Shown: positions 17,413-28,032, counted from the stretch's first letter. The stretch is 58,529 nucleotides of DNA from an uncultured Salinimicrobium sp. (GCA_946887075.1 CAMPKA010000020.1:1-58529); one strand, 5' to 3'. Translations and numbers: made by a program. Notes: generated by a model from the sequence alone, not told the origin.

Positions 17413-18858
17413 ATGGAGAAGACAATAGATGAAAGACAACAGGGGAATTCCCTGGTCCTGGAGCAGAAGGCCGAAAACGGGAAGAAGCTTCTAATCGAAA
17501 GCTATGGATGTCAGATGAATTTCAGCGACAGCGAGATCGTGGCCTCGATCCTGGCTGCTGAAGGCTATAACACCACCCAGCAACTGGAGGAGGCTGACCT
17601 GGTGCTCATCAATACCTGTTCGATCCGGGACAAGGCAGAACAGACCGTTCGGAAAAGGCTGGAGAAATTCAATGCGGTAAAGAAAATAAATCCGACTATG
17701 AAAGTCGGGGTGCTTGGCTGTATGGCAGAAAGGCTTAAGGCCCAGTTCCTCGAGGAGGAAAAGATCGTGGATCTGGTAGTGGGTCCTGACGCTTATAAGG
17801 ATCTGCCCAACCTGCTCTCCGAGGTGGAATCAGGAAGAAATGCGGTCAACGTCATCCTTTCAAAGGAGGAAACCTACGGGGACATCGCGCCGGTCAGGCT
17901 TCAGAGCAATGGGGTATCCGCCTTTGTATCCATCACAAGAGGCTGTGATAACATGTGCACCTTCTGTGTGGTTCCCTTTACAAGGGGAAGGGAAAGAAGC
18001 AGGGATCCGCAGAGCATCATGGAGGAAGTCGATCAGCTCGCGGAAAAAGGATTCAGGGAGATTACGCTCCTGGGACAAAATGTGGACAGCTACCTTTGGT
18101 ATGGCGGGGGTCTGAAAAAGGATTTTAAAAACGCTTCAGAGATCGAGAAGGCCACAGCGATCAATTTCGCTGCGCTGCTGAGAATGGTTGCTACGGCACA
18201 TCCTAAAATGAGGATCCGGTTCTCTACCTCCAATCCCCAGGACATGACCCTTGATGTTATCGAGGCCATGGCAGATCATCCCAATATCTGCAAGTATATC
18301 CACCTTCCGGTGCAAAGCGGAAGTAACAGAATTCTCAAGGCGATGAACAGGTTGCACACCAGGGAGCAGTATTTTGAACTCATCGACAACATCAGAAAAA
18401 TGATCCCGGACTGTGCGATCTCTCAGGATATGATCACCGGCTTCCCTACCGAGACCGAAGAGGACCATCAGGACACGCTTTCCCTGATGGAGTATGTCAA
18501 ATATGACTTCGGGTTCATGTTCGCCTATTCCGAACGTCCGGGGACCATGGCTGCAAGAAAAATGGAGGATGATGTTCCGGAACCCGTAAAAAAGCGCAGG
18601 CTGACGGAAATCGTTAATCTCCAGCAGCAGCACAGCCATCACAGGACCAGGCAGTTCGTCGGAAAAGTTGTCGAAGTGCTTATCGAAAAGGAAAGCAAGA
18701 AGTCCGACGCCCACTGGAGCGGCCGCACCACTCAAAACACCGTGGCCGTATTCCCCAAGGAAAACTACCAGGTAGGGGATTTCGTCATGGTCAGGGTCGC
18801 GGATTGTACCAGTGCCACCCTTATCGGGAAAGCGGTGGGTTTCAGTGAAAATAATTAA
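17413..18858 (+). CDS. miaB: tRNA-2-methylthio-N6-dimethylallyladenosine synthase MiaB
   Basis: The 481-residue radical-SAM methylthiotransferase modifies A37 of tRNAs that read UNN codons. The N-terminal MTTase domain has three cluster cysteines ([30 protein letters not shown]). The radical-SAM motif is [10 protein letters not shown] (CxxxCxxC), followed by [11 protein letters not shown]. The C-terminal 65 residues look like a TRAM RNA-binding domain. Length and motif order fit MiaB rather than RimO or MtaB. It has its own promoter and is followed after 43 bases by the RpoN activator gene. Confidence 0.95.
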   Translation: MEKTIDERQQGNSLVLEQKAENGKKLLIESYGCQMNFSDSEIVASILAAEGYNTTQQLEEADLVLINTCSIRDKAEQTVRKRLEKFNAVKKINPTMKVGVLGCMAERLKAQFLEEEKIVDLVVGPDAYKDLPNLLSEVESGRNAVNVILSKEETYGDIAPVRLQSNGVSAFVSITRGCDNMCTFCVVPFTRGRERSRDPQSIMEEVDQLAEKGFREITLLGQNVDSYLWYGGGLKKDFKNASEIEKATAINFAALLRMVATAHPKMRIRFSTSNPQDMTLDVIEAMADHPNICKYIHLPVQSGSNRILKAMNRLHTREQYFELIDNIRKMIPDCAISQDMITGFPTETEEDHQDTLSLMEYVKYDFGFMFAYSERPGTMAARKMEDDVPEPVKKRRLTEIVNLQQQHSHHRTRQFVGKVVEVLIEKESKKSDAHWSGRTTQNTVAVFPKENYQVGDFVMVRVADCTSATLIGKAVGFSENN

Positions 18859-18901
18859 GACAAAGATCGAGGGTCGCCAGGAATTGCGACAATGAAATAA
18901 A

Positions 18902-20158
18902 ATGGAATCAGTACAGGCAACAAAACAGCGATTCGGGATTCTCGGAAATGATGAGAAACTCAATCGTGCAGTAGAAAAAGCGATCCAGGTAGCTCCGACG
19001 GATATCTCGGTCCTGGTGACAGGAGAGAGCGGAGTTGGGAAGGAGAGTATTCCGCGGATCATCCATTCTTTGTCTCACCGCAAGCACGGAAAGTACATTG
19101 CGGTGAACTGCGGTGCGATTCCAGAGGGCACCATAGACAGCGAGCTTTTCGGACACGAAAAAGGAGCCTTTACCGGTGCTACCCAGACCAGAAGCGGGTA
19201 TTTCGAGGTAGCGGACGGCGGGACGATTTTCCTCGATGAGGTGGGAGAACTCCCCCTGACCACTCAGGTCCGTCTCCTTCGGGTCCTGGAGAACGGTGAG
19301 TTCATAAAAGTCGGCTCTTCCAAGGTCCAGAAGACCAACGTCAGAATTGTTGCGGCGACCAATCTCAATATGCAGGAAGCCGTAAAGAAGGAGAAATTCC
19401 GGGAGGACCTGTACTACCGGTTAAGTACCGTTGAGATCACGCTCCCTCCATTGCGGGAGAGGAAGGAAGACATCCACCTGCTGTTCCGTAAATTCGCCTC
19501 GGATTTTGCTCTGAAATACAAGATGCCTACAATCCGGCTGAAGGAGGATGCAGTTACCCTTTTACAGCAGTACAGATGGAACGGCAACATCAGGCAGTTG
19601 CGAAATATCGCGGAACAGATCTCCGTCCTGGAGCAGGAGCGGGAGATCGATGCAAAGCTCCTCAGGGAATATCTGCCCGGAGTTGGGAATAATTTACCCG
19701 CTGTGATCCAGGACAAGAAGAGGGAAAGCGATTTCAGTACGGAACGGGAAATTCTGTACAAGGTTCTTTTTGACATGAAGAATGACCTTAATGACCTTAA
19801 GAAGCTGACCATGGAGCTGATGAAGCACGACAGCGGACAGAAGGTGCGCGAGGAGAATCAGGGCCTGATCCAGAAGATCTATGGCAACGGGGAGGAAGAG
19901 GAAGCTGATTCCGAGGAGGTGATCAATGAGCAACTTGAGGTACTTCAGATTCCCCAGGAAAACAAGTCCACCAAACAGGATAAATACTATTTTGCAGAGG
20001 AGATCCAGGAAGAGGAAACGCTCTCCCTCCAGGACAAGGAACTGGAGCTCATCAGAAAATCCCTGGAACGGCATAACGGCAAGAGGAAAGCCGCAGCCGA
20101 AGAACTCGGGATCAGTGAAAGGACTCTATACCGAAAGATCAAGCAGTATGACCTATAA
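18902..20158 (+). CDS. Sigma-54 (RpoN) dependent transcriptional activator without a receiver domain
   Basis: The 418-residue protein has an AAA+ domain that starts almost at the N-terminus. Walker A is GESGVGKE (41-48), the sigma-54-contacting GAFTGA loop is at 88-93, Walker B is GTIFLDEVGEL (around 107-117), and the arginine-finger region includes REDLYYRLSTVEI. A Fis-type helix-turn-helix occupies the last 40 residues. Between them lies an unusual charged linker of about 130 residues. With no receiver or GAF domain, its control is not evident. The last 11 bases overlap lptE, so the two are co-expressed. Confidence 0.93.
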   Translation: MESVQATKQRFGILGNDEKLNRAVEKAIQVAPTDISVLVTGESGVGKESIPRIIHSLSHRKHGKYIAVNCGAIPEGTIDSELFGHEKGAFTGATQTRSGYFEVADGGTIFLDEVGELPLTTQVRLLRVLENGEFIKVGSSKVQKTNVRIVAATNLNMQEAVKKEKFREDLYYRLSTVEITLPPLRERKEDIHLLFRKFASDFALKYKMPTIRLKEDAVTLLQQYRWNGNIRQLRNIAEQISVLEQEREIDAKLLREYLPGVGNNLPAVIQDKKRESDFSTEREILYKVLFDMKNDLNDLKKLTMELMKHDSGQKVREENQGLIQKIYGNGEEEEADSEEVINEQLEVLQIPQENKSTKQDKYYFAEEIQEEETLSLQDKELELIRKSLERHNGKRKAAAEELGISERTLYRKIKQYDL

Positions 20159-20672
20159 CAAAAGAGGCTCCACCTTCTTCACTTATTTCCTGGGCGGGTT
20201 GATCCTGTCCATTTGCTTCTCCTGCGGAATCTATTCCTTTTCCGGGGCTGACACCGGAAATGCCCAGACCTTCCAGGTGAATTATTTTCAGAACACTGCG
20301 GCCATTGTGGAGCCGGGGATAGAGCGGACTTTTACGCTGCAGCTCCAGGACCTGATCCAGAGCCAGACCAATCTGAGTCTGACCGATAACAATGGGGATT
20401 TGGTATATGAGGGAGAAATTGTGGACTACTATATCGCCCCGATGTCCGCTACAGCAGAAAGCACAGCTGCCCAGAACCGGCTGACCATCGTGATCAACGT
20501 GCGCTTCTACAACACCCTGGATCCAGAAAAGGACCTGGAGCGGAGATTTTCCTTTTACTACGACTATCCTGCGAATGCCCAGCTGAGCGGATCCCTTCTG
20601 GCCACTGCTCTGGAAGAGATATTCACCAGGATCACCCAGGACATCTTCAATGCAACCCTAGCGAACTGGTAA
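20148..20672 (+). CDS. lptE: LptE family LPS-assembly lipoprotein
   Basis: The 174-residue protein has a lipoprotein signal ending LSICFSCGIYSFSG, followed by a small alpha/beta LptE-like domain. LptE plugs the LptD barrel that inserts LPS into the outer membrane. LptE family members in Bacteroidota are divergent and recognised largely by size, lipobox and YSF/GIYSFSG start. The ATG at 20148 lies inside the end of the RpoN activator gene and the stop abuts the next ATG, so this is one operon. Confidence 0.82.
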   Translation: MTYNKRGSTFFTYFLGGLILSICFSCGIYSFSGADTGNAQTFQVNYFQNTAAIVEPGIERTFTLQLQDLIQSQTNLSLTDNNGDLVYEGEIVDYYIAPMSATAESTAAQNRLTIVINVRFYNTLDPEKDLERRFSFYYDYPANAQLSGSLLATALEEIFTRITQDIFNATLANW

Positions 20673-21491
20673 ATGGACAAGGAGCAGCTCACATATCTTC
20701 TGCACCATCCGGCCGAGTTGGATTTCGGTCAAACCGCCGCACTCAATGGTGTCCTGAAGAAATATCCTTTTTTTCAGGCCGCCAGAGCTCTCAGGCTGAA
20801 AGGCCTCAGGCAGGCGGACAGCCTGCATTACAATCACGAGCTCCGCATTACCGCCGCCTACACCACGGATCGCAGTGTCCTTTTTGACTTCATTACCTCT
20901 GAAGAATTTCAGCAGAACGAGATCGCGAGCAAGGGCAGGCGCCAACAAAAGGAGGCAGAGAAAGACCTGGATCCTGAAAAAGAAGAAAACCTGAGCCTTG
21001 ACCGGGCATTAAAGATGAAGGTAAGGGAAAGCGAGCAGGTGTTTGATCCCGAGCTGTTCACACCATACAAGAAAGCAGAGGAGGACAGCCTGGAGCGAGG
21101 GCGACCCCTGGATTTTGACAAAGGCGAAAGTCATTCCTTTAGCGAATGGCTGAAACTTTCCTCGACAAAACCCATCACCAGGACTTTGAAGAAAGAACCG
21201 GAGGAACCTGAACCACAAAAAAGGAAATTCGAGTTGATAGAGGATTTTATCGCCAAGAGCCCACGGATAGATCCCTCCAAGAGCACGCGAAAGGTCAATC
21301 TTGCGGAAGCCAGCATGACCGCTCCGGAAGCCCTGATGACAGAAACCCTGGCCAGGGTCTATCTGGAACAGCAAAACTATAAGAAAGCCATTCAGGCATA
21401 CAAGATTTTAATTTTGAAAAATCCCGAAAAAAGTGGTTTCTTTGCGGACCAAATTCGGGCCATAGAGAAATTACAGGATCCTAACAGTTAG
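20673..21491 (+). CDS. Conserved protein of unknown function with C-terminal TPR-like segment
   Basis: The 272-residue soluble protein lies between lptE and secG; its ATG directly follows the lptE stop. The N-terminal 80 residues are helical (AALNGVLKKYPFFQAARALR). The middle is highly charged and low-complexity. The C-terminus (LARVYLEQQNYKKAIQAYKIL) reads as a tetratricopeptide repeat, with NPEKSGFFADQI closing the helix pair. No signal peptide was found. The context suggests an envelope-related cytoplasmic role, but the family function is unknown to me. Confidence 0.75.
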   Translation: MDKEQLTYLLHHPAELDFGQTAALNGVLKKYPFFQAARALRLKGLRQADSLHYNHELRITAAYTTDRSVLFDFITSEEFQQNEIASKGRRQQKEAEKDLDPEKEENLSLDRALKMKVRESEQVFDPELFTPYKKAEEDSLERGRPLDFDKGESHSFSEWLKLSSTKPITRTLKKEPEEPEPQKRKFELIEDFIAKSPRIDPSKSTRKVNLAEASMTAPEALMTETLARVYLEQQNYKKAIQAYKILILKNPEKSGFFADQIRAIEKLQDPNS

Positions 21492-21494
21492 ATA

Positions 21495-21833
21495 ATGAAT
21501 ACGTTTACCATCTTTTTAGCATTGATCATCATTGTAGCCTTTTTACTGGTGGTGGTGATCATGGTTCAGAACCCCAAAGGGGGAGGCCTTTCCTCTGCCT
21601 TCGGTGGGGGAGCCAATCAGATTGGGGGAGTACAAAAAACCTCAGATTTTCTAGACAAAAGCACCTGGACCCTTGCCACCTTGCTGCTCGTTCTAATCCT
21701 GCTCTCTAACGTGACCATTATGGATGGTGATGGAATGGGAGAATCCAGGATTATGGGAGATGAATCGGAAGTCGAAATGAATGTTCCGGAACCGATTGAG
21801 ACACCTGAACAGAATCCTGCGGATCAGAATTAA
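21495..21833 (+). CDS. secG: Preprotein translocase subunit SecG
   Basis: The 112-residue protein has two membrane helices (about 4-23 and 55-75) separated by QNPKGGGLSSAFGGG, the SecG signature loop. SecG assists SecYE and SecA in protein export. The C-terminal 35 residues are acidic. It begins three bases after the preceding stop and is followed by a strong terminator, marking the end of the lptE operon. Confidence 0.93.
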   Translation: MNTFTIFLALIIIVAFLLVVVIMVQNPKGGGLSSAFGGGANQIGGVQKTSDFLDKSTWTLATLLLVLILLSNVTIMDGDGMGESRIMGDESEVEMNVPEPIETPEQNPADQN

Positions 21834-21855
21834 CAGGGAAGCGACCCAAAACCTT

Positions 21856-21888
21856 ATGCCAGCTTATGACAAGCTGGCATTTTTTTTT
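21856..21888 (+). terminator. Terminator after secG
   Basis: ATGCCAGCTT and AAGCTGGCAT form a perfect 10-bp stem with a 5-base loop, followed by an unbroken run of T. Confidence 0.92.
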
Positions 21889-21911
21889 CCCTGATGTCAG
21901 CATTTTCCAAG

Positions 21912-21927
21912 TGGCACAATTTTCGAC
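21912..21927 (+). promoter_or_regulatory. Candidate sigma-54-like element upstream of groES
   Basis: TGGCAC (21912-21917), five bases, then TCGAC resembles the -24 half of an RpoN promoter (TGGCAC-N5-TTGCA) with a poor -12 half. It lies about 50 bases before the groES ATG. No CIRCE inverted repeat is present. The alternative is an unrelated heat-shock promoter. Confidence 0.3.
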
Positions 21928-21977
21928 TTATCGGGTTGTTCGAATGTAGAATTCATTAACTAAAATAAAAATCAAAA

Positions 21978-22253
21978 ATGGCACTAAACATTAAACCTCT
22001 TTCAGACAGAGTACTTGTGGAGCCTGTTGCTGCTGAAACGCAGACAGCTTCAGGTATTTACATTCCCGAAACTGCAAAAGAAAAACCACAGAAGGGAAAG
22101 GTAGTGGCCGTAGGTGGCGGTAAAAAGGATCACGAAATGACTGTCAAGGTTGGTGATACCGTACTATACGGTAAATATTCTGGTACCGAACTCAAACTGG
22201 AGGGTAGAGATTACCTGATGATGAGAGAGGATGATATTCTTGCCATAGTATAA
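21978..22253 (+). CDS. groES: Co-chaperonin GroES
   Basis: The 91-residue protein has the Cpn10 fold: [12 protein letters not shown] at the start, a mobile loop near residue 20-30 (TASGIYIPE), then [10 protein letters not shown] and [15 protein letters not shown]. It caps GroEL during folding. The gene is 69 bases upstream of groEL and forms one operon with it. Confidence 0.97.
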   Translation: MALNIKPLSDRVLVEPVAAETQTASGIYIPETAKEKPQKGKVVAVGGGKKDHEMTVKVGDTVLYGKYSGTELKLEGRDYLMMREDDILAIV

Positions 22254-22286
22254 CACTGTGGTCTGACCTTTAACCGAAAACATTAA

Positions 22287-23960
<1,674 letters not shown>

Positions 23961-23989
23961 TCCGAGCCTTCAGCAACATCAAAGATGTA

Positions 23990-24024
23990 AGAGTTGTCTC
24001 CCGTGGGAGGCAACTCTTTTTTTT
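23990..24024 (+). terminator. Terminator after groESL
   Basis: AGAGTTG and CAACTCT flank an inner CTCCC-GT-GGGAG stem, followed by eight T residues. Confidence 0.9.
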
Positions 24025-24172
24025 GAGCCATCCAGAACTTTTTCAGAGGTTGGAAACGGTTTCCAGGAACTCTTTTGGTGGACCGGTAATTATTGTGCTG
24101 TCTTACTGTAACATCCTGGCCTTTTCACCGTCTTGTTCTCAACCGATTTTGGTCATAACGTATAGAACATCA

Positions 24173-24820
24173 ATGAAAACAAGAATCATCACTACAACCG
24201 CTGTAATGCTCATGGCATTAACCGGCGGTATTGCGCAGGACTTCGGTCTAAAGGCCGGGGTCAACTACACCACTCTCTCAAGCGACCTTGAAGTGGATCC
24301 ATCCCTTGGATGGCACGCGGGACTCCTGGCAAACTTCCAGATCACTCCCCAGTTTTCCCTTCAGCCAGAATTGCTTTATTCCCAAGAAGGGGCAACGGCA
24401 TTTTCTGAGATGGAAGAGGAGGATCTTATCTTGTCGTCCGAGGAAAAAGTGACGCTGTCTTACCTGAACCTTCCTGTTATGTTGAAATTTTATCCGACAC
24501 AGGGACTTAGTCTTAATGCGGGACCTCAGCTTGGATATGTGTTGAAGGCGGAGAATGAATATCAGATTTCCACCGATTTCGGAGGCGCCTATTTTGAGGA
24601 GTCTGGTACGGAAGACATCACCGAAGAGGTTAAGAAGTTCGCCCTCGGGATCAACCTTGGCTTGGCTTATGACCTTACACAAAGCTTCTTTCTGGAGGCA
24701 CGATATCATTTGGGGCTGACCGATATTCAGGATATCGACGAGGAAGATGAAGATTTTGAGATGGAGCGCGAGGATATCAAGAACTCCGGTTTCCAGTTCT
24801 CTCTGGGATACCGGTTCTAA
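24173..24820 (+). CDS. PorT-type outer-membrane beta-barrel protein
   Basis: The 215-residue protein has an N-terminal signal peptide (MKTRIITTTAVMLMALTGG, cleavage after IAQ). Alternating hydrophobic strands follow (FGLKAGVNYTTL, FSLQPELLYSQEG, YLNLPVMLKFYP, LSLNAGPQLGYVL), ending in FQFSLGYRF with a terminal aromatic typical of outer-membrane barrels. It matches the outer membrane beta-barrel family named after PorT. The function is not known. The ATG at 24173 is chosen from the signal peptide; it is flanked by terminators and appears to be a single-gene unit. Confidence 0.85.
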   Translation: MKTRIITTTAVMLMALTGGIAQDFGLKAGVNYTTLSSDLEVDPSLGWHAGLLANFQITPQFSLQPELLYSQEGATAFSEMEEEDLILSSEEKVTLSYLNLPVMLKFYPTQGLSLNAGPQLGYVLKAENEYQISTDFGGAYFEESGTEDITEEVKKFALGINLGLAYDLTQSFFLEARYHLGLTDIQDIDEEDEDFEMEREDIKNSGFQFSLGYRF

Positions 24821-24838
24821 ACTTGCGCCCAAAGGTAA

Positions 24839-24873
24839 CCCGCTCCGGATTTGCCGGAGCGGGTTTATTTTTT
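24839..24873 (+). terminator. Terminator after the PorT-type barrel gene
   Basis: A perfect 10-bp stem (CCCGCTCCGG with CCGGAGCGGG, 5-base loop) is followed by TTTATTTTTT on the plus strand. The minus strand has no T-run, so it acts on the plus strand. Confidence 0.9.
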
Positions 24874-24874
24874 A

Positions 24875-25327
24875 CTATTGTTTCATAAAATCGAAAGATC
24901 CCTTCCGAAGGTTGATTCCATGCTCAAGATACGCCTTCATACAGGCCAGGAAATTAGCCCAGCCTTCCGTGTTCTGAGCAAGCCACTTCACCCCTTTTTC
25001 GTCGAACTTCATCTCCCCTTCAGTCACCTTGACAAGTGTGGCATCTCCTGGCATCTCCAATAGGGTTATCTCCACCAGAAGCTTCTCTCCTGCAGCCCCT
25101 TCCCACTGGAAGGAAACATATTCATCAGGGGTAAGCTCTATGACCTTGACCATTGCTTTTTCTTCGAATTCCGGGAATTTCCATTCAAGCTCCTTTCCTT
25201 CCGCCATCCTTCCGCTACCTTTTTCGATGAAGTAGTTCGCCATCTTTTCAGGATCGATGATGGCTTCAAAAACTTCCTTCACCGGCCGGGAGATTTGGAG
25301 GGCGCAGTTTATCTTGAGTTTGTCCAT
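24875..25327 (-). CDS. SRPBCC/AHSA1-domain protein
   Basis: The 150-residue protein matches the START-like hydrophobic cavity fold of the Hsp90-activator-homologue (AHSA1) family: an N-terminal RPVKEVFEAIIDPEKMANYF, a central KVIELTPDEYVSFQWEG, and a C-terminal GWANFLACMKAYLEHG. The ligand and role are unknown. It follows the VOC-family gene by 22 bases, so the two probably share a transcript. It converges on the barrel gene across a terminator. Confidence 0.87.
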   Translation of the reverse strand: MDKLKINCALQISRPVKEVFEAIIDPEKMANYFIEKGSGRMAEGKELEWKFPEFEEKAMVKVIELTPDEYVSFQWEGAAGEKLLVEITLLEMPGDATLVKVTEGEMKFDEKGVKWLAQNTEGWANFLACMKAYLEHGINLRKGSFDFMKQ

Positions 25328-25349
25328 AAAAAGTTATTTGTGGTTTGCA

Positions 25350-25790
25350 TTAATTCTTGTTATGTTCCCGGGTATAGCTGATCATCCAGCTGACCCCGAA
25401 GCGATCTGTACAAGTGCCATAGTAGCTCCCCCAAAAAACGTCTCCGATCTGGGTGGTTATCTCGCCCCCGTTGCACAGTTTCTCAAACAAATCGTCGGCC
25501 TTTTCCTTGGAGGCGGTACTGATGGACAGGCAGACATTATTGCCCACCACAACCTCGGGGCAAAAACCCTCATCGCAATCACTCCCCATCAGGATACAGT
25601 CGTTCCCCAATGGCAGGGCGATATGCATGATCTTGTTCATCTTGTGCTCTGGAATGACAAGGCCCTCATCGGAAGGAATATCAGAGAACCTTCCAACGTA
25701 GGTGAATTCCCCTCCAAAGACCGATCTGTAGAAGTTGAACGCTTCTTCACAATTCCCCTGAAAAGTCAGGTACGGATTCAATTTTTCCAT
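25350..25790 (-). CDS. VOC family protein (PhnB-like glyoxalase fold)
   Basis: The 146-residue protein begins MEKLNPYLTFQGNCEEAFNF and carries FYRSVFGGEF, IMHIALPLGNDCILMGSD, LCNGGEI and the closing FGVSWMISY, the usual PhnB/3-demethylubiquinone-like signature of the vicinal oxygen chelate superfamily. The substrate is not predictable. It is the first gene of a two-gene unit with the SRPBCC protein. Confidence 0.87.
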   Translation of the reverse strand: MEKLNPYLTFQGNCEEAFNFYRSVFGGEFTYVGRFSDIPSDEGLVIPEHKMNKIMHIALPLGNDCILMGSDCDEGFCPEVVVGNNVCLSISTASKEKADDLFEKLCNGGEITTQIGDVFWGSYYGTCTDRFGVSWMISYTREHNKN

Positions 25791-25892
25791 TTTTTTCCTG
25801 ATTTACAAAACCTTAGCCTCGATCTAAAATACATTTTAAAAAAAAGGAAAATGAAAAAATTTTGGTAAAAAATCTTCAAGAATCCCAAAACC

Positions 25893-25935
25893 TAAAAAGC
25901 GAAAAGCCACTCCTGGGATAGAAATGGCTTTGCGC
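25893..25935 (-). terminator. Terminator after clpX
   Basis: GCGCAAAGCCA and TGGCTTTTCGC pair on the minus strand with one mismatch and a loop of about 15 bases, followed by a T-rich stretch. It sits about 29 bases past the clpX stop. Confidence 0.7.
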
Positions 25936-25963
25936 TCCTGTTTCGGGTTATGGCTCGGTCTTC

Positions 25964-27196
25964 TTAGGAGACGGCCTTCAATCTCTTGATCCCCGATTTG
26001 TCCAGTTTCTCTTCGGCATAAGCCTTGTCCACTACCAGTTTGCTGTCTTTTCCCTCGGGCATTTCGAACATAGCATCAGTGAGGATGGCTTCGCACAGGG
26101 AGCGCAAGCCCCTGGCCCCGAGTTTGTATTCCACGGCTTTCTCCACGATGAAATCCAGCGCCTCATCCGTAATGGTGAATTCTATATCATCCATCTCAAA
26201 AAGCTTCTGGTACTGCTTGATGATCGCGTTCTTTGGTTCGGTGAGGATCGCTCTGAGCGTCCCTTTGTTTAGCGGGTTCATATGGGTAAGTACCGGAAGC
26301 CTTCCAATAATTTCCGGGATCAGCCCAAAATCCTTCAGGTCCTTTGGAATGATATACTTGAGCAGGTTTTCCCTTTCGATGGCATCCTCGCTTTTTGAAG
26401 CACTGAAGCCGACCGCCTGCATATTAAGTCTTTTGCTGATCGTCCTCTCGATTCCGTCGAAGGCTCCCCCTGTAATGAAGAGGATATTTTCTGTATCCAC
26501 CTCGATGAACTTCTGGTCGGGATGTTTTCTCCCGCCTTTTGGCGGCACGTTGACCGTAGTTCCTTCCAGAAGTTTCAGCAGCGCCTGCTGTACCCCTTCT
26601 CCGGAGACATCTCTGGTAATCGATGGATTATCACTCTTCCGGGCAATTTTGTCGATCTCGTCTATGAATACGATTCCGTGCTGCGCCTTTTCCAGGTTGT
26701 AATCTGCGGCCTGTAAGAGACGGGTCAATATGCTCTCCACATCCTCTCCGACATATCCGGCCTCTGTGAGTACCGTTGCGTCAACAATGGCCAATGGAAC
26801 ATTCAGCATCCTGGCGATCGTCTTCGCCATCAGCGTTTTTCCTGTACCGGTCTCCCCCACCATGATGATGTTGCTCTTCTGGATTTCGATATCGTCCTCG
26901 GAGACAGGCTGAAGCAAACGCTTATAATGGTTGTAAACAGCCACGGAAAGCACCTTCTTGGTATGCTCCTGGCCGATGACGTACTTGTCCAGAAAGGATT
27001 TGATCGCCTGAGGTTTTCTAAGCTTGAGTTCCGAAGTAAGCTCACTTGTCCCTTCCTGTCTGGATTCCTCCACCACAATCCCATGCGCCTGCTCGATACA
27101 GCGGTCGCAGATATGGGCGTCCAATCCCGCTATTAGCAGGTTGGTCTCCGGTTTCTTTCTCCCGCAGAAGGAACATTCTAATTCTTCTTTCGCCAT
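25964..27196 (-). CDS. clpX: ATP-dependent Clp protease ATP-binding subunit ClpX
   Basis: The 410-residue AAA+ unfoldase delivers substrates to ClpP. The N-terminal zinc-binding domain has Cys8, Cys11, Cys30 and Cys33. Walker A is GETGTGKT and Walker B is [22 protein letters not shown] and a C-terminal ClpX-type small domain follow. The ATG at 27196 ([12 protein letters not shown]) is chosen by family N-terminus; an earlier in-frame start lies in a palindrome. It is the third gene of the tig-clpP-clpX cluster, 56 bases after clpP. Confidence 0.97.
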   Translation of the reverse strand: MAKEELECSFCGRKKPETNLLIAGLDAHICDRCIEQAHGIVVEESRQEGTSELTSELKLRKPQAIKSFLDKYVIGQEHTKKVLSVAVYNHYKRLLQPVSEDDIEIQKSNIIMVGETGTGKTLMAKTIARMLNVPLAIVDATVLTEAGYVGEDVESILTRLLQAADYNLEKAQHGIVFIDEIDKIARKSDNPSITRDVSGEGVQQALLKLLEGTTVNVPPKGGRKHPDQKFIEVDTENILFITGGAFDGIERTISKRLNMQAVGFSASKSEDAIERENLLKYIIPKDLKDFGLIPEIIGRLPVLTHMNPLNKGTLRAILTEPKNAIIKQYQKLFEMDDIEFTITDEALDFIVEKAVEYKLGARGLRSLCEAILTDAMFEMPEGKDSKLVVDKAYAEEKLDKSGIKRLKAVS

Positions 27197-27209
27197 ACAA
27201 TTTTTATTG

Positions 27210-27229
27210 AGGTCCGGCATGCCGGACCT
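27210..27229. other. 20-bp perfect palindrome between clpP and clpX
   Basis: AGGTCCGGCATGCCGGACCT reads the same on both strands and can fold into an 8-bp stem with a CATG loop. On the plus strand it is followed by T residues; in the clpP-clpX transcript it would be a stable structure without a U tract. It may be a processing or attenuation element or a stop for antisense transcription. Confidence 0.6.
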
Positions 27230-27252
27230 TTTTCTCTTTCAATTCAGCTTAA

Positions 27253-27927
27253 TCAGTCCCGGGTCAGGATCTCATCGATCATCCCGTATTCCATCGCCTT
27301 ATCTGCCTTCATCCAGTAATCTCTATCACTATCTTCCTCGATCTTCTCGTAAGGCTGCCCGGAATGCTTTGCGATGATGTCATACAACTCGCGTTTGAGC
27401 GTCAGGATTTCCCTTGCGGTGATCTCGATATCACTAGCCTGTCCCTGTGCCCCTCCTAAAGGCTGGTGGATCATAACCCGGGAATGAGGCAGACCGCTTC
27501 GTTTCCCTTTCTCCCCTGCGCAAAGAAGAACAGCTCCCATCGAAGCTGCCATTCCCGTACATATTGTAGCCACGTCTGGTTTGATAAATTGCATCGTGTC
27601 GTATATACCCAGACCTGCATAAACACTTCCTCCTGGTGAGTTGATATAGATCTGTATGTCCTTTGAGGCATCCGTACTCTCGAGGAACAACAATTGTGCC
27701 TGTATGATGTTGGCTACCTGGTCATTGATGGCCGTACCCAAAAAGATGATCCGGTCCATCATAAGCCGTGAGAAAACGTCGAAAATAGCGATATTCATCT
27801 GTCTCTCCTCAATGATATTCGGCGTCATCCCAAGAGGATTCATGCTGCTGATTATCTGGTTATAATAGTTGCTGTTGACACCATGGTGCCTGGTAGCATA
27901 TTTTTCAAATTCTTTTCCGTAATCCAT
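27253..27927 (-). CDS. clpP: ATP-dependent Clp protease proteolytic subunit ClpP
   Basis: The 224-residue serine protease has the ClpP triad: Ser129 in [10 protein letters not shown], His154 in VMIHQP and Asp203 in EEDSDRDYW, with the [11 protein letters not shown] oxyanion strand before them. It forms tetradecamers that pair with ClpX. The N-terminal about 30 residues look like a processed propeptide. A hairpin and T-run lie between tig and clpP, and a palindrome between clpP and clpX. Confidence 0.96.
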   Translation of the reverse strand: MDYGKEFEKYATRHHGVNSNYYNQIISSMNPLGMTPNIIEERQMNIAIFDVFSRLMMDRIIFLGTAINDQVANIIQAQLLFLESTDASKDIQIYINSPGGSVYAGLGIYDTMQFIKPDVATICTGMAASMGAVLLCAGEKGKRSGLPHSRVMIHQPLGGAQGQASDIEITAREILTLKRELYDIIAKHSGQPYEKIEEDSDRDYWMKADKAMEYGMIDEILTRD

Positions 27928-27998
27928 GTAAAAACAAGTTTCTGATTTATCTGATCATGAGGGCTTTGGTCGGTCCCCAAAACCTCCGGGATGCCTGC

Positions 27999-28032
27999 AA
28001 AAAAAGCGCCAGTCCTGGAAAGATCTGACGCC
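27999..28032 (-). terminator. Terminator or attenuator between tig and clpP
   Basis: GGCGTCAG pairs with CTGGCGC (one G-T wobble) around a loop of about 12 bases, followed by seven T residues on the minus strand. It would limit read-through from tig into clpP. Confidence 0.75.

Noticed and set aside
18136..19062. 308-codon open frame on the minus strand
   Set aside because: Lies antisense to miaB and the RpoN activator; their motifs are conclusive on the plus strand.
21900..21977. CIRCE (HrcA) operator upstream of groES
   Set aside because: No TTAGCACTC-N9-GAGTGCTAA repeat is present.
27194..27220. Earlier start for clpX at 27220
   Set aside because: It would begin inside the palindrome and adds eight residues absent from the family N-terminus.
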